Shown in pieces: positions 47,099-54,900 of a stretch of DNA of 62,033 nt. The stretch is from Candidatus Methylomirabilota bacterium (GTDB lineage Bacteria; Methylomirabilota; Methylomirabilia; Methylomirabilales; Methylomirabilaceae), in NCBI GenBank assembly GCA_016207095.1, contig JACQQF010000064.1, positions 1 through 62,033 of the forward strand. The letters run 5' to 3'. Both the position numbers and the translations under genes were made by a program. How positions within the stretch are numbered: the first letter of the stretch is position 1; each line of letters begins with the position of its first letter. The notes under the pieces are model-generated. The model was not told the DNA's origin. It was given only the letters and a program-made list of their open reading frames with translations, and ran no database searches.

Positions 47099-47383
47099 AT
47101 GGAACACCTGATTACTGTGATGATCCTAGGAGAGCAGTACACGATCCGGGCGACGGACGACCCCGCATACGTCCGAAAGGTGGCGCGGTATGTTGAGGAG
47201 AAGTTGGAGGCGGTGGTGACGGGTTCTCCATCTCTTCCCTCTAACAAAGCCATCGTCTTGGCCTCATTGAATATTGCAGACGAGCTCTTTAAACGTGAAA
47301 CAGAGAGGGAACGGTCCGAGGCGTCGGTAGCGGCCAGGCTTGGTGAGCTATCAGATCTGTTGGGGGCCGAACTCACATCATGA
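47099..47383 (+). CDS. zapA: Cell division protein ZapA
   Basis: A 94-residue ZapA: ITVMILGEQYTIRATDDPAY with the VRKVARYVEEKLEAV helix, then KAIVLASLNIADELFKRETE leading into the C-terminal coiled coil. ZapA crosslinks FtsZ filaments. A 466-nt gap follows in which a 6S RNA gene is expected and probably present. Confidence 0.93.
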   Translation: MEHLITVMILGEQYTIRATDDPAYVRKVARYVEEKLEAVVTGSPSLPSNKAIVLASLNIADELFKRETERERSEASVAARLGELSDLLGAELTS

Positions 47384-47489
47384 ACAGACGGTCCCCGTGG
47401 AGCGGCGGTTGTGATCCTCATGTCAGGGGGACGTACGTGGAGAAAGAGGGCAGTGCTCTAGGCTGCATGGGTCCTCACGGTTTTCGTGA

Positions 47490-47672
47490 AGCCACCTGCA
47501 GTGTTCGTGATGAGGGCGCGTGCTTCACCTCAACGGCGGAAGAAAGGGAGCCATCATCACTGCGTGGCGCGCGCGGCCCTGACTTTTCCCGGGAGAGTGT
47601 GAATTGCTGCCTGGACGGCCGCCTGGTTGACCAGGTTGACACATCACCTCTCGCACGCCAGACCGGTGGAGG
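47490..47672 (+). ncRNA. ssrS: Probable 6S RNA
   Basis: In many bacteria 6S RNA lies just downstream of zapA, here in a 466-nt gap before rny. The segment CCTGCAGTGTTCGTGATGAG aligns with the E. coli 5' region CUCUGAGAUGUUCGCAAG, followed by GGGC as in GCGGGC. The ends can close with CCACC/GGTGG (47492, 47665), GTGATG can pair with CATCAC, and a CCTGGT-TG-ACCAGG hairpin sits where E. coli has its 3' hairpin. The length of about 180 nt fits. The limits are estimates; a covariance search would settle it. Confidence 0.6.
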
Positions 47673-47849
47673 GTCGTCCCCTTTCTCGTCCTTCTTCGCC
47701 GCTCATTGTCGGAGCTGATCACCTTCTCGATCTTTTCCCGCCCCGGCCTAAAGACCTTCTCGCTATTCCCTTCTCAGTGAGCCTGTTGTATCGTCGGCCG
47801 TTGCGTAAGCAGCGGTGGCGCACATAACTCGGAAGGAGGTGTACGTCCG
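47673..47849 (+). other. Leader region of rny
   Basis: After the probable 6S RNA, the DNA is C/T-rich (CCCCTTTCTCGTCCTTCTTC and CTTCTCGATCTTTTCCC), then leads to the strong AAGGAGGTG of rny at about 47833. I see no gene, repeat or clear promoter in it. Confidence 0.5.
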
Positions 47850-49415
47850 TTGATAATCGGGCTGGCCGAGCTGGCGATCGTCCTGATCGTGGCGGTCGTC
47901 GGAGTGGTCGTCGGGTACCTACTGAGAAAGCGGATCGTCGAAAGCAGGGTGGCCGAGGCGGAGACCTTATCCAAACGGATCCTGCGCGAGGCCGAGAAGG
48001 AAGCAGAAACGAAACGCAAGGAGGCCGAACTTGAGGCCAAGGAATTCGCCTTCCAGGCGAAGGCCGATCTAGAACGGGAGAGCAAGGGTCGTCGGCAGGA
48101 GCTCCAGAATCTCGAACGTCGCTTGGCCCAGAGGGAAGAGGCGGTGGGTCGGAAGCATGAGCAAGTGGAGCGGCGCGACCGCGATCTTGGTTCACGGGAA
48201 CGGGACATCGCCAACAAGGAACGGGCTACCGTTGAGAAGGAGAACCGGGGAACCCAATTGATGGAGGAGGCACAGCGGCAACTGGAGCGGATCTCCGGCC
48301 TTACAGCCGAGGAGGCCAAACGGATCTTGCTCCAGAACCTGGAGAATGAGGCCAAGCTTGAGGCGATCGCCTTATTCAAGCAGCTGGAGGACGAGACAAG
48401 GGAAGGGGCCGACCGGAAGGCCAAAGAGATACTCGCCGTCGCCATTGATCGATGTGCCACAGAGTTCGTCATGGAATCAACGGTCTCCGTGGTCGACTTA
48501 CCGAACGAAGACATGAAGGGGCGGATCATCGGCCGGGAGGGAAGAAACATCCGGGCTTTCGAGCGCGCGACGGGGATCGATGTGATCGTGGATGATACCC
48601 CCGAGGCGGTGATCCTGTCCGGCTTTGATTCGATCAGGCGGGCCATCGCGAAAGAGGCGCTCCAACGACTCATCACCGACGGTCGGATCCATCCCACTCG
48701 AATTGAGGAAATGGTGGAGAAGGTCAAGGGCGAGATAGAGGATGACATCAAGAAGGCTGGAGAACAGGCAGCCTTCGAGCTGGGCATCACCGATTTGCAT
48801 CCTGAGCTGGTCCGCTTGGTTGGGCGTCTCAAGTACCGAACCAGCTATTCACAGAATCAGCTCCAACACACTTCTGAAGTGGCGCAGATGGCCGCCACCA
48901 TCGCGTCTGAGTTGGGGCTCGATGCCAAGGTGGCAAGGCGGGCGGGCTTGCTTCATGACATCGGAAAGTCAGCCGATGTCAACATCGAAGGAACCCATGT
49001 CACCATTTCGGCTGAACTGGCCAAGAAATACGGTGAGGACCCCAAGGTGGTGAATGCCATCGCCGCCCACCATGAAGATGTGGAGATCACCTGTCTCGAA
49101 GCTGTGGTGCTCCAAACCGCTGACACGATCTCGGCGGCCAGGCCGGGGGCGAGACGCGAACTGCTGGAAAGCTACGTGAAGCGGCTGGAAGGGTTGGAGA
49201 AAATCGCCAACTCCTTCCCCGGAGTCAGCAAGACCTACGCTATCCAGGCAGGTCGAGAGGTACGCATCATCGTGGAAAGCTCCGAGGTCTCGGACATGCA
49301 GGCGTACCAACTTTCGCGGGACATCGCAAAACGGATCGAAAAAGAGCTGCAGTACCCGGGCCATATCAAGGTCACAGTGATCCGCGAGACGCGTGCAGTC
49401 GAGTACGCCAAATAG
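47850..49415 (+). CDS. rny: Ribonuclease Y
   Basis: A 521-residue membrane-anchored endoribonuclease. An N-terminal helix ([20 protein letters not shown]), a coiled coil of about 150 residues, a KH domain ([20 protein letters not shown]) and an HD domain ([15 protein letters not shown]) are in the family order. It starts mRNA decay in bacteria without a dominant RNase E. TTG start, decided by AAGGAGGTG 8 nt upstream. Its last codons are partly duplicated inside array G. Confidence 0.97.
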   Translation: MIIGLAELAIVLIVAVVGVVVGYLLRKRIVESRVAEAETLSKRILREAEKEAETKRKEAELEAKEFAFQAKADLERESKGRRQELQNLERRLAQREEAVGRKHEQVERRDRDLGSRERDIANKERATVEKENRGTQLMEEAQRQLERISGLTAEEAKRILLQNLENEAKLEAIALFKQLEDETREGADRKAKEILAVAIDRCATEFVMESTVSVVDLPNEDMKGRIIGREGRNIRAFERATGIDVIVDDTPEAVILSGFDSIRRAIAKEALQRLITDGRIHPTRIEEMVEKVKGEIEDDIKKAGEQAAFELGITDLHPELVRLVGRLKYRTSYSQNQLQHTSEVAQMAATIASELGLDAKVARRAGLLHDIGKSADVNIEGTHVTISAELAKKYGEDPKVVNAIAAHHEDVEITCLEAVVLQTADTISAARPGARRELLESYVKRLEGLEKIANSFPGVSKTYAIQAGREVRIIVESSEVSDMQAYQLSRDIAKRIEKELQYPGHIKVTVIRETRAVEYAK

Positions 49416-49560
49416 AACAGTGCGATGTGCGGGGTCCGAAGTGCGAAGTTCGAAATCCAATACGCGAAGTAGAACGGTGCGAAGTGCGGAGTGCGATGTG
49501 CGAGGCGCGACACTAAGCCGGGTTCTGAGCGGACCTCGCACCTCGGACCTCGTACCGTAA
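49416..49560 (+). repeat. Heptad inverted-repeat array G (GTGCGAG type), rny-ymdB gap
   Basis: From 49420 the 7-mers GTGCGAT, GTGCGGG, GTCCGAA, GTGCGAA, GTTCGAA run in phase, then after a 1-nt slip GTGCGAA, GTGCGGA, GTGCGAT, GTGCGAG, GCGCGAC. The right end carries ACCTCGC, ACCTCGG, ACCTCGT, complementary in pattern. In the middle (49461-49489) lies a 29-nt copy, 25 of 29 identical by eye, of 49404-49432, which includes the last rny codons and stop. The array ends 8 nt before ymdB, which has no Shine-Dalgarno. Confidence 0.88.
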
Positions 49561-49564
49561 TTCT

Positions 49565-50341
49565 ATGCGAATCCTGTTCATTGGGGACATTATCGGGAGA
49601 CCCGGCCGCGACATCGTGGTGTCTGTCCTACCGCGGCTGACAGAGGAATATGAGATCGATATGGTCATCGCCAATAGCGAAAACCTCGCTGGTGGCTTCG
49701 GCGTGACCCCCGCGTTGGCGGAAGAGATGTTCGCCCTCGGTGTCGATATCCTGACCTCAGGCAACCATATCTGGGATAAGAAGGAGGTTGAGGAGTATAT
49801 TGCAAAGGAGCACCGCCTGCTTCGACCTGCGAACTATCCGGAGCAGGCGCCGGGCAAGGGAAGCCTGGTAGTGGAGCAGGGTGGGTGTCCGGTCGGGGTG
49901 TTGAATCTCCAAGGGCGGGCGTTCATGCCTACCATAGATTGCCCCTTTCGGGTCGGCGACCGTGAGATCGCGCGGCTGCGCCGACAGACTGCGCTTATCT
50001 TTGTGGACTTTCACGGAGAGGCGACCGCGGAGAAGCAGGCCTTCGCCTGGTATGTGGATGGGAAGGTGTCCGCGGTGATCGGGTCCCACACCCATGTCCA
50101 GACCGCTGATGAGCGGATCCTTCCTGGAGGGACCGCGTACCTGACCGATGCCGGGATGACTGGCGGCCGCGATTCGGTGATCGGAATGAGCATTGAAGAG
50201 CCGATCGCCAGATTCGTCACTGGCCTGCCGAAGAAGTACCATCCCGCCACCGGCGCTCCCCAGCTCTGCGGCGCGGTGGTGGAGATCGACGAGCGGAGCG
50301 GCCGGGCGGTCTCGATCGTGCGGATCCAGCGGGAACCGTGA
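49565..50341 (+). CDS. ymdB: YmdB-family metallophosphoesterase (TIGR00282)
   Basis: A 258-residue calcineurin-like phosphoesterase. Metal ligands match the family: Asp8 in FIGDIIGRPG, Glu39/Asn40 in ANSENLAGGFG, Asn67/His68 in TSGNHIWDKKEV, and later GSHTHVQTADERI. Members have 2',3'-cAMP phosphodiesterase activity and affect RNA turnover and development in Bacillus. Being next to rny is a conserved pairing. The ATG lacks a ribosome-binding site and lies just after heptad array G. Confidence 0.94.
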   Translation: MRILFIGDIIGRPGRDIVVSVLPRLTEEYEIDMVIANSENLAGGFGVTPALAEEMFALGVDILTSGNHIWDKKEVEEYIAKEHRLLRPANYPEQAPGKGSLVVEQGGCPVGVLNLQGRAFMPTIDCPFRVGDREIARLRRQTALIFVDFHGEATAEKQAFAWYVDGKVSAVIGSHTHVQTADERILPGGTAYLTDAGMTGGRDSVIGMSIEEPIARFVTGLPKKYHPATGAPQLCGAVVEIDERSGRAVSIVRIQREP

Positions 50342-50350
50342 GGGGTGTGG

Positions 50351-51238
50351 ATGTCGGCGCGGATCCTTGACGGTAGGTCCATCGCACAGGAGATTCGCCG
50401 GGAAGTCCGACTCGAGGTGGGCGAACTGACCAAGCGGACCGGTTCGGTTCCGTGCCTGGCAACGGTCCTGGTCGGGAACGATCCGGCCTCGACGACCTAT
50501 GTCCGAAATAAGGTCAGGGCGTGTGAGGAGGTCGGGATCGTCTCTGTGCGGATCGACCTGCCGGCCGATCTGTCGCAAGAGGCACTCCTGCATGAGATCG
50601 CGCGCCTGAACCGCGACCCATCCGTTCACGCCGTCCTGGTACAGCTTCCCCTTCCGCCCCATATCAGTGAACGGCGGGTCCTGGAGGCGGTCCTTCCGGG
50701 CAAGGACGTTGACGGATTCCACCCTTCCAATCTGGGCGGGCTGCTGGCCGGCAGCCCTCTCTTCGTGGCCTCAACCCCTCTTGGGATTCTGGAGTTGCTG
50801 ACCCGGAGCAATGTGGCGGTCGAGGGGAAGCACGCGGTGATCGTCGGGTGGAGCGTTGTGGTCGGCAAGCCGACGGCGTTCCTGCTGCTGCAACAGCAAG
50901 CGACTGTCACCATCTGCCATATCAAAACTCGGGATCTCGGCTTTCATACGCGGCAGGCCGATATACTGGTGGTGGCGGCTGGCAAGCCGGGCCTGGTCAC
51001 CGGCTCGATGGTCAAGGAGGGCGCCGTGGTCATCGATGTTGGGGTCAATCGCCTCGCCGATGGAGGCATTGTGGGTGATGTAAGCTTTTCGGAGGTGGCG
51101 GAGAAGGTTTCACTGATCACGCCGGTTCCGGGTGGGGTCGGCCCGATGACAGTGGCCATGCTATTGAAGAATACCGTGCAAGCCTGCCGTCTGGCGTGCG
51201 GCGCCGCCGGTCGTCATGGCGTTGAGGTGGTTCGCTAA
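50351..51238 (+). CDS. folD: Methylenetetrahydrofolate dehydrogenase/cyclohydrolase FolD
   Basis: A 295-residue bifunctional one-carbon enzyme. YVRNKVRACEEVGI carries the catalytic lysine region, followed by VQLPLPPHI, GKDVDGFHPSNLG and the NADP-binding VIVGWSVVVGKPTAF. The GxS loop reads GWS where many have GRS or GAS, which may affect cofactor preference. The end VPGGVGPMTVAMLLKNTV is standard. The ATG at 50351 follows AGGGG; a GTG two codons upstream overlaps that site. Confidence 0.96.
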   Translation: MSARILDGRSIAQEIRREVRLEVGELTKRTGSVPCLATVLVGNDPASTTYVRNKVRACEEVGIVSVRIDLPADLSQEALLHEIARLNRDPSVHAVLVQLPLPPHISERRVLEAVLPGKDVDGFHPSNLGGLLAGSPLFVASTPLGILELLTRSNVAVEGKHAVIVGWSVVVGKPTAFLLLQQQATVTICHIKTRDLGFHTRQADILVVAAGKPGLVTGSMVKEGAVVIDVGVNRLADGGIVGDVSFSEVAEKVSLITPVPGGVGPMTVAMLLKNTVQACRLACGAAGRHGVEVVR

Positions 51239-51325
51239 GTGAAAGAGCGACACGACATACGCGAGCGGAGTTACTCCGCTGGTGAACGACAGCACAGGTG
51301 CCTCTCTTGAGAGGTGTGAGAGCCC

Positions 51326-51631
51326 ATGCTCGATGAGCTGCGCCCAGTGGATGAGGAGGCCCGCGCCGTCGATCGGGAGGACGCAGAACCTCCCATGCTG
51401 ACCAAGCAAGAGGCGATCGATGAGGTCAGGCGGTGGTTCGCACAGTACAAGATCGATCCCGACCAGATCTTCGCCAGATCCGGAGAGCTGATCGTGCGGT
51501 ACGGGGATCTGATTCATCACCTCGAACAGGAAACCGAGGATGGACGGTTACTCCTGCGGGCTCTCTCCCGTGGCCGGTTGATCCGGCAACAGCACCAGTC
51601 CCCAGGCCTCGAGGTGGATCATCGAAAGTGA
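51326..51631 (+). CDS. Small acidic protein of unknown function
   Basis: A 101-residue, charged, mostly helical protein that I do not recognise. The central part (LTKQEAIDEVRRWFAQYKID; LIVRYGDLIHHLEQETEDGR) looks like a compact helical domain. GAGAGG precedes the ATG at 51326; an internal ATG at 51395 would give a shorter protein starting just before the structured part. It is 87 nt after folD and 9 nt before the DUF971 gene, so it may be translated with it. Confidence 0.6.
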   Translation: MLDELRPVDEEARAVDREDAEPPMLTKQEAIDEVRRWFAQYKIDPDQIFARSGELIVRYGDLIHHLEQETEDGRLLLRALSRGRLIRQQHQSPGLEVDHRK

Positions 51632-51640
51632 CCTACGGGA

Positions 51641-52003
51641 ATGAGAGCTGCGGTGTCGTCTGACCCGGCGGAGGTCATCGTTGACCGGCAGGAGCGTGTC
51701 CTGCTCATCACATGGAAGGACGAGCATCGGAGCGTCTACTCGTTCGATGATCTTCGACGGGACTGTCCGTGCGCCTCGTGCGATGATGCGCGAAGCAGGC
51801 ATAAGACCGGCGGTGGACTGTCTGTTCTCACCGGGCCGGTCTTGCGACGCGGCGAGACGCAGGTCACCGATTATCACGCGGTCGGGTGGTATGCCCTCAA
51901 TTTTACGTGGAACGATGGGCATGACACCGGGATCTATACGTACGAATCGCTTCGGGCCAAGTGTCCCTGTGGGGAATGTCTGTCGGGAGGCACACCACGG
52001 TAA
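51641..52003 (+). CDS. DUF971 (GBBH-like N-terminal domain) protein
   Basis: A 120-residue stand-alone DUF971 protein, the fold of the N-terminal domain of gamma-butyrobetaine hydroxylase. The family features are RDCPCASCDDARSR in the first half, DYHAVGWYALNFTWNDGHDT GIYTYESLR as the core, and a C-terminal CPCGEC. The cysteine pairs suggest zinc or Fe-S handling; DUF971 proteins often go with Mrp/ApbC ATPases, but none is seen nearby. Confidence 0.85.
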   Translation: MRAAVSSDPAEVIVDRQERVLLITWKDEHRSVYSFDDLRRDCPCASCDDARSRHKTGGGLSVLTGPVLRRGETQVTDYHAVGWYALNFTWNDGHDTGIYTYESLRAKCPCGECLSGGTPR

Positions 52004-52156
52004 GGCGCGTTATCTCTCGACCTCGAATGTCCGGCGCGCGTGGCCTTGCGGCGGGGAACAGTTGTGAAACGTGGTTGCCACGATCCGGCGGCGGAAGGAG
52101 ACGCAGTGGGTGTAGTGAAGCGGAGTCAACAGGGCCAGTAGCCAAAGGAGGGGTGG

Positions 52157-52582
52157 ATGAAACAGGGGATGAAGCGATCAAAAGGGCGTGCAGTTTCATC
52201 GAGGTCCGCAAAGGGAAAACGGCCGGCGGCGGCCAAGGCGGTTCGTAGGCCGAAAGCGAAATCAGCCAAGCCGAAACGCAAGGTGACCCCCGCTAAGCCG
52301 AAGCGCAAGGCGACCCCTGCCAGGCCGAAGCCCAAAGCGGTGGCGGCTGCGGCCAAGGGGCCCTCCGCCACCGTTCAGCGTCGGATCGAGGCATTGGAAG
52401 AGCAGCTTCGGGCTCGAGCTCAAGACGGGGTTGAGGTCGTCCGTTGGAAACAGTACCATAGTCAGCTCCAGGAACAGGTGAAGGCCAAGGACTCCATGCT
52501 GGCGTTCAAGGATAAGGAGCTCTTGGATCTCAGGCGACAGTGTGAGGAGTTGATGACGCAGGCCAAGAAAAAGGATACGTAG
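52157..52582 (+). CDS. Histone-H1-like basic protein with coiled-coil tail
   Basis: A 141-residue protein in two parts. Residues 1-70 are Lys/Arg/Ala/Pro-rich and contain three tandem 9-residue units (KPKRKVTPA, KPKRKATPA, RPKPKAVAA) of the type found in bacterial H1-like DNA-binding proteins. Residues ~72-138 are a predicted coiled coil (RRIEALEEQLRARAQDGVEV; DKELLDLRRQCEELMTQAKK). A strong AAAGGAGGGG precedes the ATG. It probably binds nucleic acid nonspecifically and oligomerises; the exact role is unknown. Confidence 0.75.
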   Translation: MKQGMKRSKGRAVSSRSAKGKRPAAAKAVRRPKAKSAKPKRKVTPAKPKRKATPARPKPKAVAAAAKGPSATVQRRIEALEEQLRARAQDGVEVVRWKQYHSQLQEQVKAKDSMLAFKDKELLDLRRQCEELMTQAKKKDT

Positions 52583-52598
52583 GCCTCGGGGGCGGCCG

Positions 52599-53660
52599 AT
52601 GCGGGCAGTCCAGTTGCGAGGACCGGGGATCATCGAGCTCGTTGACGTTCCAGCCCCATCCATCGGCTTTGGGGAACTGCTGTTGGAGATGAGGGCCTGT
52701 GGTCTCTGTGGGACCGATCTGGCCAAGATCTTTGGTGGGAAGAGGTCTGTGGGGCCCGTCCCACTAGGCCACGAGCTGGTGGGCGTGGTCAGGGCGGTCG
52801 GCGAGGGGGTCACTCGCTTCGTTCAGGGAGATCGGCTGGCGGTCGCGCATCATGTCCCTTGCGGGCGCTGCCGCTACTGCCTTCATGGCAGCGAGCCGAT
52901 GTGTCCGCAGTTCAAGATGACCAACATTGACCCCGGCGGGTTTGCCGAGCTCGTCCGGATTCCAGCCCTGCAGGTGGAGCAGGCGGCATTTCCCCTCCCT
53001 GCTGCCCTTCCTGATGAAGCCGGCGTCTTTATGGAGCCGTTGGCCTGTGCCCTGCGAGCGGTGAAGCGATCCGACGTGCAGGCTGGCGACCGGATCGCCG
53101 TCGTTGGGGCAGGGTGCATGGGACTGCTGGTCGCTCAGGCCGTTGCGCTTCGGGGCGCGAGACCGATCTGCCTGGATCTCCGGGAGGAACGTCTCGAACT
53201 AGCCCGGACCCTAGGGCTGGAGCGCACCCTCAATGTCGCGAGATCGGAGCCGGTGCAGGCGCTCCTCGAACTCACTGAAGGGGAGGGGATCGATGGGGCC
53301 ATCCTCACCGCGGTCAACGGGCCGATCCTGGAGGCCGTCCTCGGATCGTTGCGAGCGGGAGGAAGGATTAATCTCTTCGCCGATTCAGTCGGCCCGAAAC
53401 ATCTGCCGGTAGACCTGAGCGCCTTTTGGCACCAGGAATTCTCGTTGATTGCGACCTACTCCACCACGCCGGCGGAACTCCGGGAAGCGATCCGCATCCT
53501 GGCCAGCGGCTTGATCCAAGTCCACCCGCTCGTCAGCCACCGCTTTGACCTCACGCGATTCGAAGAGGGCGCGCGTCTTCAACGAGATGGGCGAGCCACC
53601 AAGGTCCTATTCTCCCCCATCCCGAGGGAAAACACTGATGGCGCTGAACGTCCGCAATAG
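52599..53660 (+). CDS. Zinc-dependent MDR dehydrogenase (first of a pair)
   Basis: A 353-residue medium-chain dehydrogenase/reductase. The catalytic-zinc cysteine is in RACGLCGTDL, with GHELVGVV; structural zinc cysteines are in PCGRCRYCLHGSEPMC; the NAD(P) fold is AVVGAGCMGLLVAQAVALRG. The acidic LDLREE after beta-2 suggests NAD preference. It resembles sorbitol/threonine dehydrogenase types, but the substrate cannot be told. Its last 23 nt overlap the next gene. Confidence 0.88.
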   Translation: MRAVQLRGPGIIELVDVPAPSIGFGELLLEMRACGLCGTDLAKIFGGKRSVGPVPLGHELVGVVRAVGEGVTRFVQGDRLAVAHHVPCGRCRYCLHGSEPMCPQFKMTNIDPGGFAELVRIPALQVEQAAFPLPAALPDEAGVFMEPLACALRAVKRSDVQAGDRIAVVGAGCMGLLVAQAVALRGARPICLDLREERLELARTLGLERTLNVARSEPVQALLELTEGEGIDGAILTAVNGPILEAVLGSLRAGGRINLFADSVGPKHLPVDLSAFWHQEFSLIATYSTTPAELREAIRILASGLIQVHPLVSHRFDLTRFEEGARLQRDGRATKVLFSPIPRENTDGAERPQ

Positions 53661-54747
53661 GACGATGGTAGCGGCGGTTCTGCACGGCGCCAGAGATGTC
53701 CGGCTGGAGAAGGTGCCAATCCCTCCCCTGGGCCCGGAGGATCTCCTGGCCAAGGTTGAGGCCGCCTCGCTTGATTCTACCGATCGGAAGGTCTATCTTC
53801 GCGGATACCATCCGATGATCGAGATCCCGGGCCTCTTCGGGCACGAGTGGGCGGGGGTCGTCATCGCGGTGGGTGAGCGGGCTGATCCAAGGTGGCGGCC
53901 CGGGATGCGAGTAGTAGCAGCCAACTCGGCGCCCTGCAACGAGGCGGATCCATCCGCCCGGTGCCGTCCGTGTCAACGGGGTCGCCTGAGCATGTGCGAG
54001 CGACTGGTCTACAACAACGGTGCATTCGCGCCGTACATCCGGATCCCTGGACGGATTGCGTCGGTAAATCTCATTGAGCTGCCACCGGACACCCCATTCG
54101 AGGAGGCGGCGCTGGCAGAGCCGCTTGCGTGTGTCATGCACGCGATACGGCGGGTCCCCATCCGCAGCGGGGAACTCGTGGCGATCATCGGGGCCGGACC
54201 GATCGGCCTGATGTTTGTCTCGGCGCTGCGCGCCCGCTACGGGCACACGATTCGCATCCTCTCTCTGGACCATCACGACGACCGTTTGGCCTTGGCGGAA
54301 ACCCTCGGGGCTGACGTAGCACTCAATACTCGTAGCGAACTTGGGCGGGATGAACTGAAGAAGGTTCTCGGGGTGGAGCGGCCCGATGTGGTTGTTGAAG
54401 CGGTAGGGAGCGAGCAGGCCCACCGAGAGGCATTTGACCTATTGGCCCGTGGGGGGGTCTTGGTGTCCTTCGGGGGGGTGGCTCGGGGGACAGTACTTCC
54501 CCTCGATCTGCATCGGCTGCATTACGAGGAGGTCCAGATTGTGCCGATCTACCATCATACGCCGACCGATTTCGCTGGAGCCGTCCGAGCGATTGTCAGT
54601 CGTGAGGTCCCCGTTGGCCCGCTGATCACGGCGCGCCTTCCGCTCTCGGAGCTGCCGATGGCTCTCGACATGGCGCAGCAGCGGACGACCCTCCGGACTA
54701 TCCTGCTTCCCCAGGAAGGGGGCGAGCGGATGATGGAGTCCAGATGA
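53638..54747 (+). CDS. MDR dehydrogenase with altered catalytic zinc site (second of a pair)
   Basis: A 369-residue MDR protein related to its upstream neighbour. At the position of the catalytic zinc cysteine (CGLCGTD next door) it reads SLDSTDRK, so the cysteine is replaced by aspartate, while GHEWAG and the four structural-zinc cysteines (PCNEADPSARCRPCQRGR then LSMC) remain. The Rossmann motif IIGAGPIGLMF is intact. It may be a catalytic partner with changed metal use or a regulatory subunit of a heteromer. GAGGGA supports the ATG at 53638; an ATG at 53665 is an alternative. Confidence 0.85.
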   Translation: MALNVRNRTMVAAVLHGARDVRLEKVPIPPLGPEDLLAKVEAASLDSTDRKVYLRGYHPMIEIPGLFGHEWAGVVIAVGERADPRWRPGMRVVAANSAPCNEADPSARCRPCQRGRLSMCERLVYNNGAFAPYIRIPGRIASVNLIELPPDTPFEEAALAEPLACVMHAIRRVPIRSGELVAIIGAGPIGLMFVSALRARYGHTIRILSLDHHDDRLALAETLGADVALNTRSELGRDELKKVLGVERPDVVVEAVGSEQAHREAFDLLARGGVLVSFGGVARGTVLPLDLHRLHYEEVQIVPIYHHTPTDFAGAVRAIVSREVPVGPLITARLPLSELPMALDMAQQRTTLRTILLPQEGGERMMESR

Positions 54748-54900
54748 CACAGCGGATGCCTTTCGGTGGTGGTCTCAACCGGCCCGCATCGGTCAGAGCG
54801 TCAACTGTCTCATGACCGCCGTGCTCCCCTAGATGCTATAGTCATCGCTCGGGGGACAAGCCGGCCAAGGAAGCTCGCCAACACTCCCGCATGACTCTCG

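Noticed and set aside
47380-47718. 112-codon frame in the zapA-rny gap
   Set aside because: No family motif and overlap with the probable 6S RNA; the frame overlaps the zapA stop and has no Shine-Dalgarno of its own.
47384-47849. SRP 4.5S RNA or tmRNA in the zapA-rny gap
   Set aside because: The GGAAGGAAGCA-type SRP core and tmRNA tRNA-like ends are absent.
54748-54900. Bidirectional terminator between the MDR pair and the peroxidase gene
   Set aside because: No stem with a T tract could be found in the 153-nt convergent gap.
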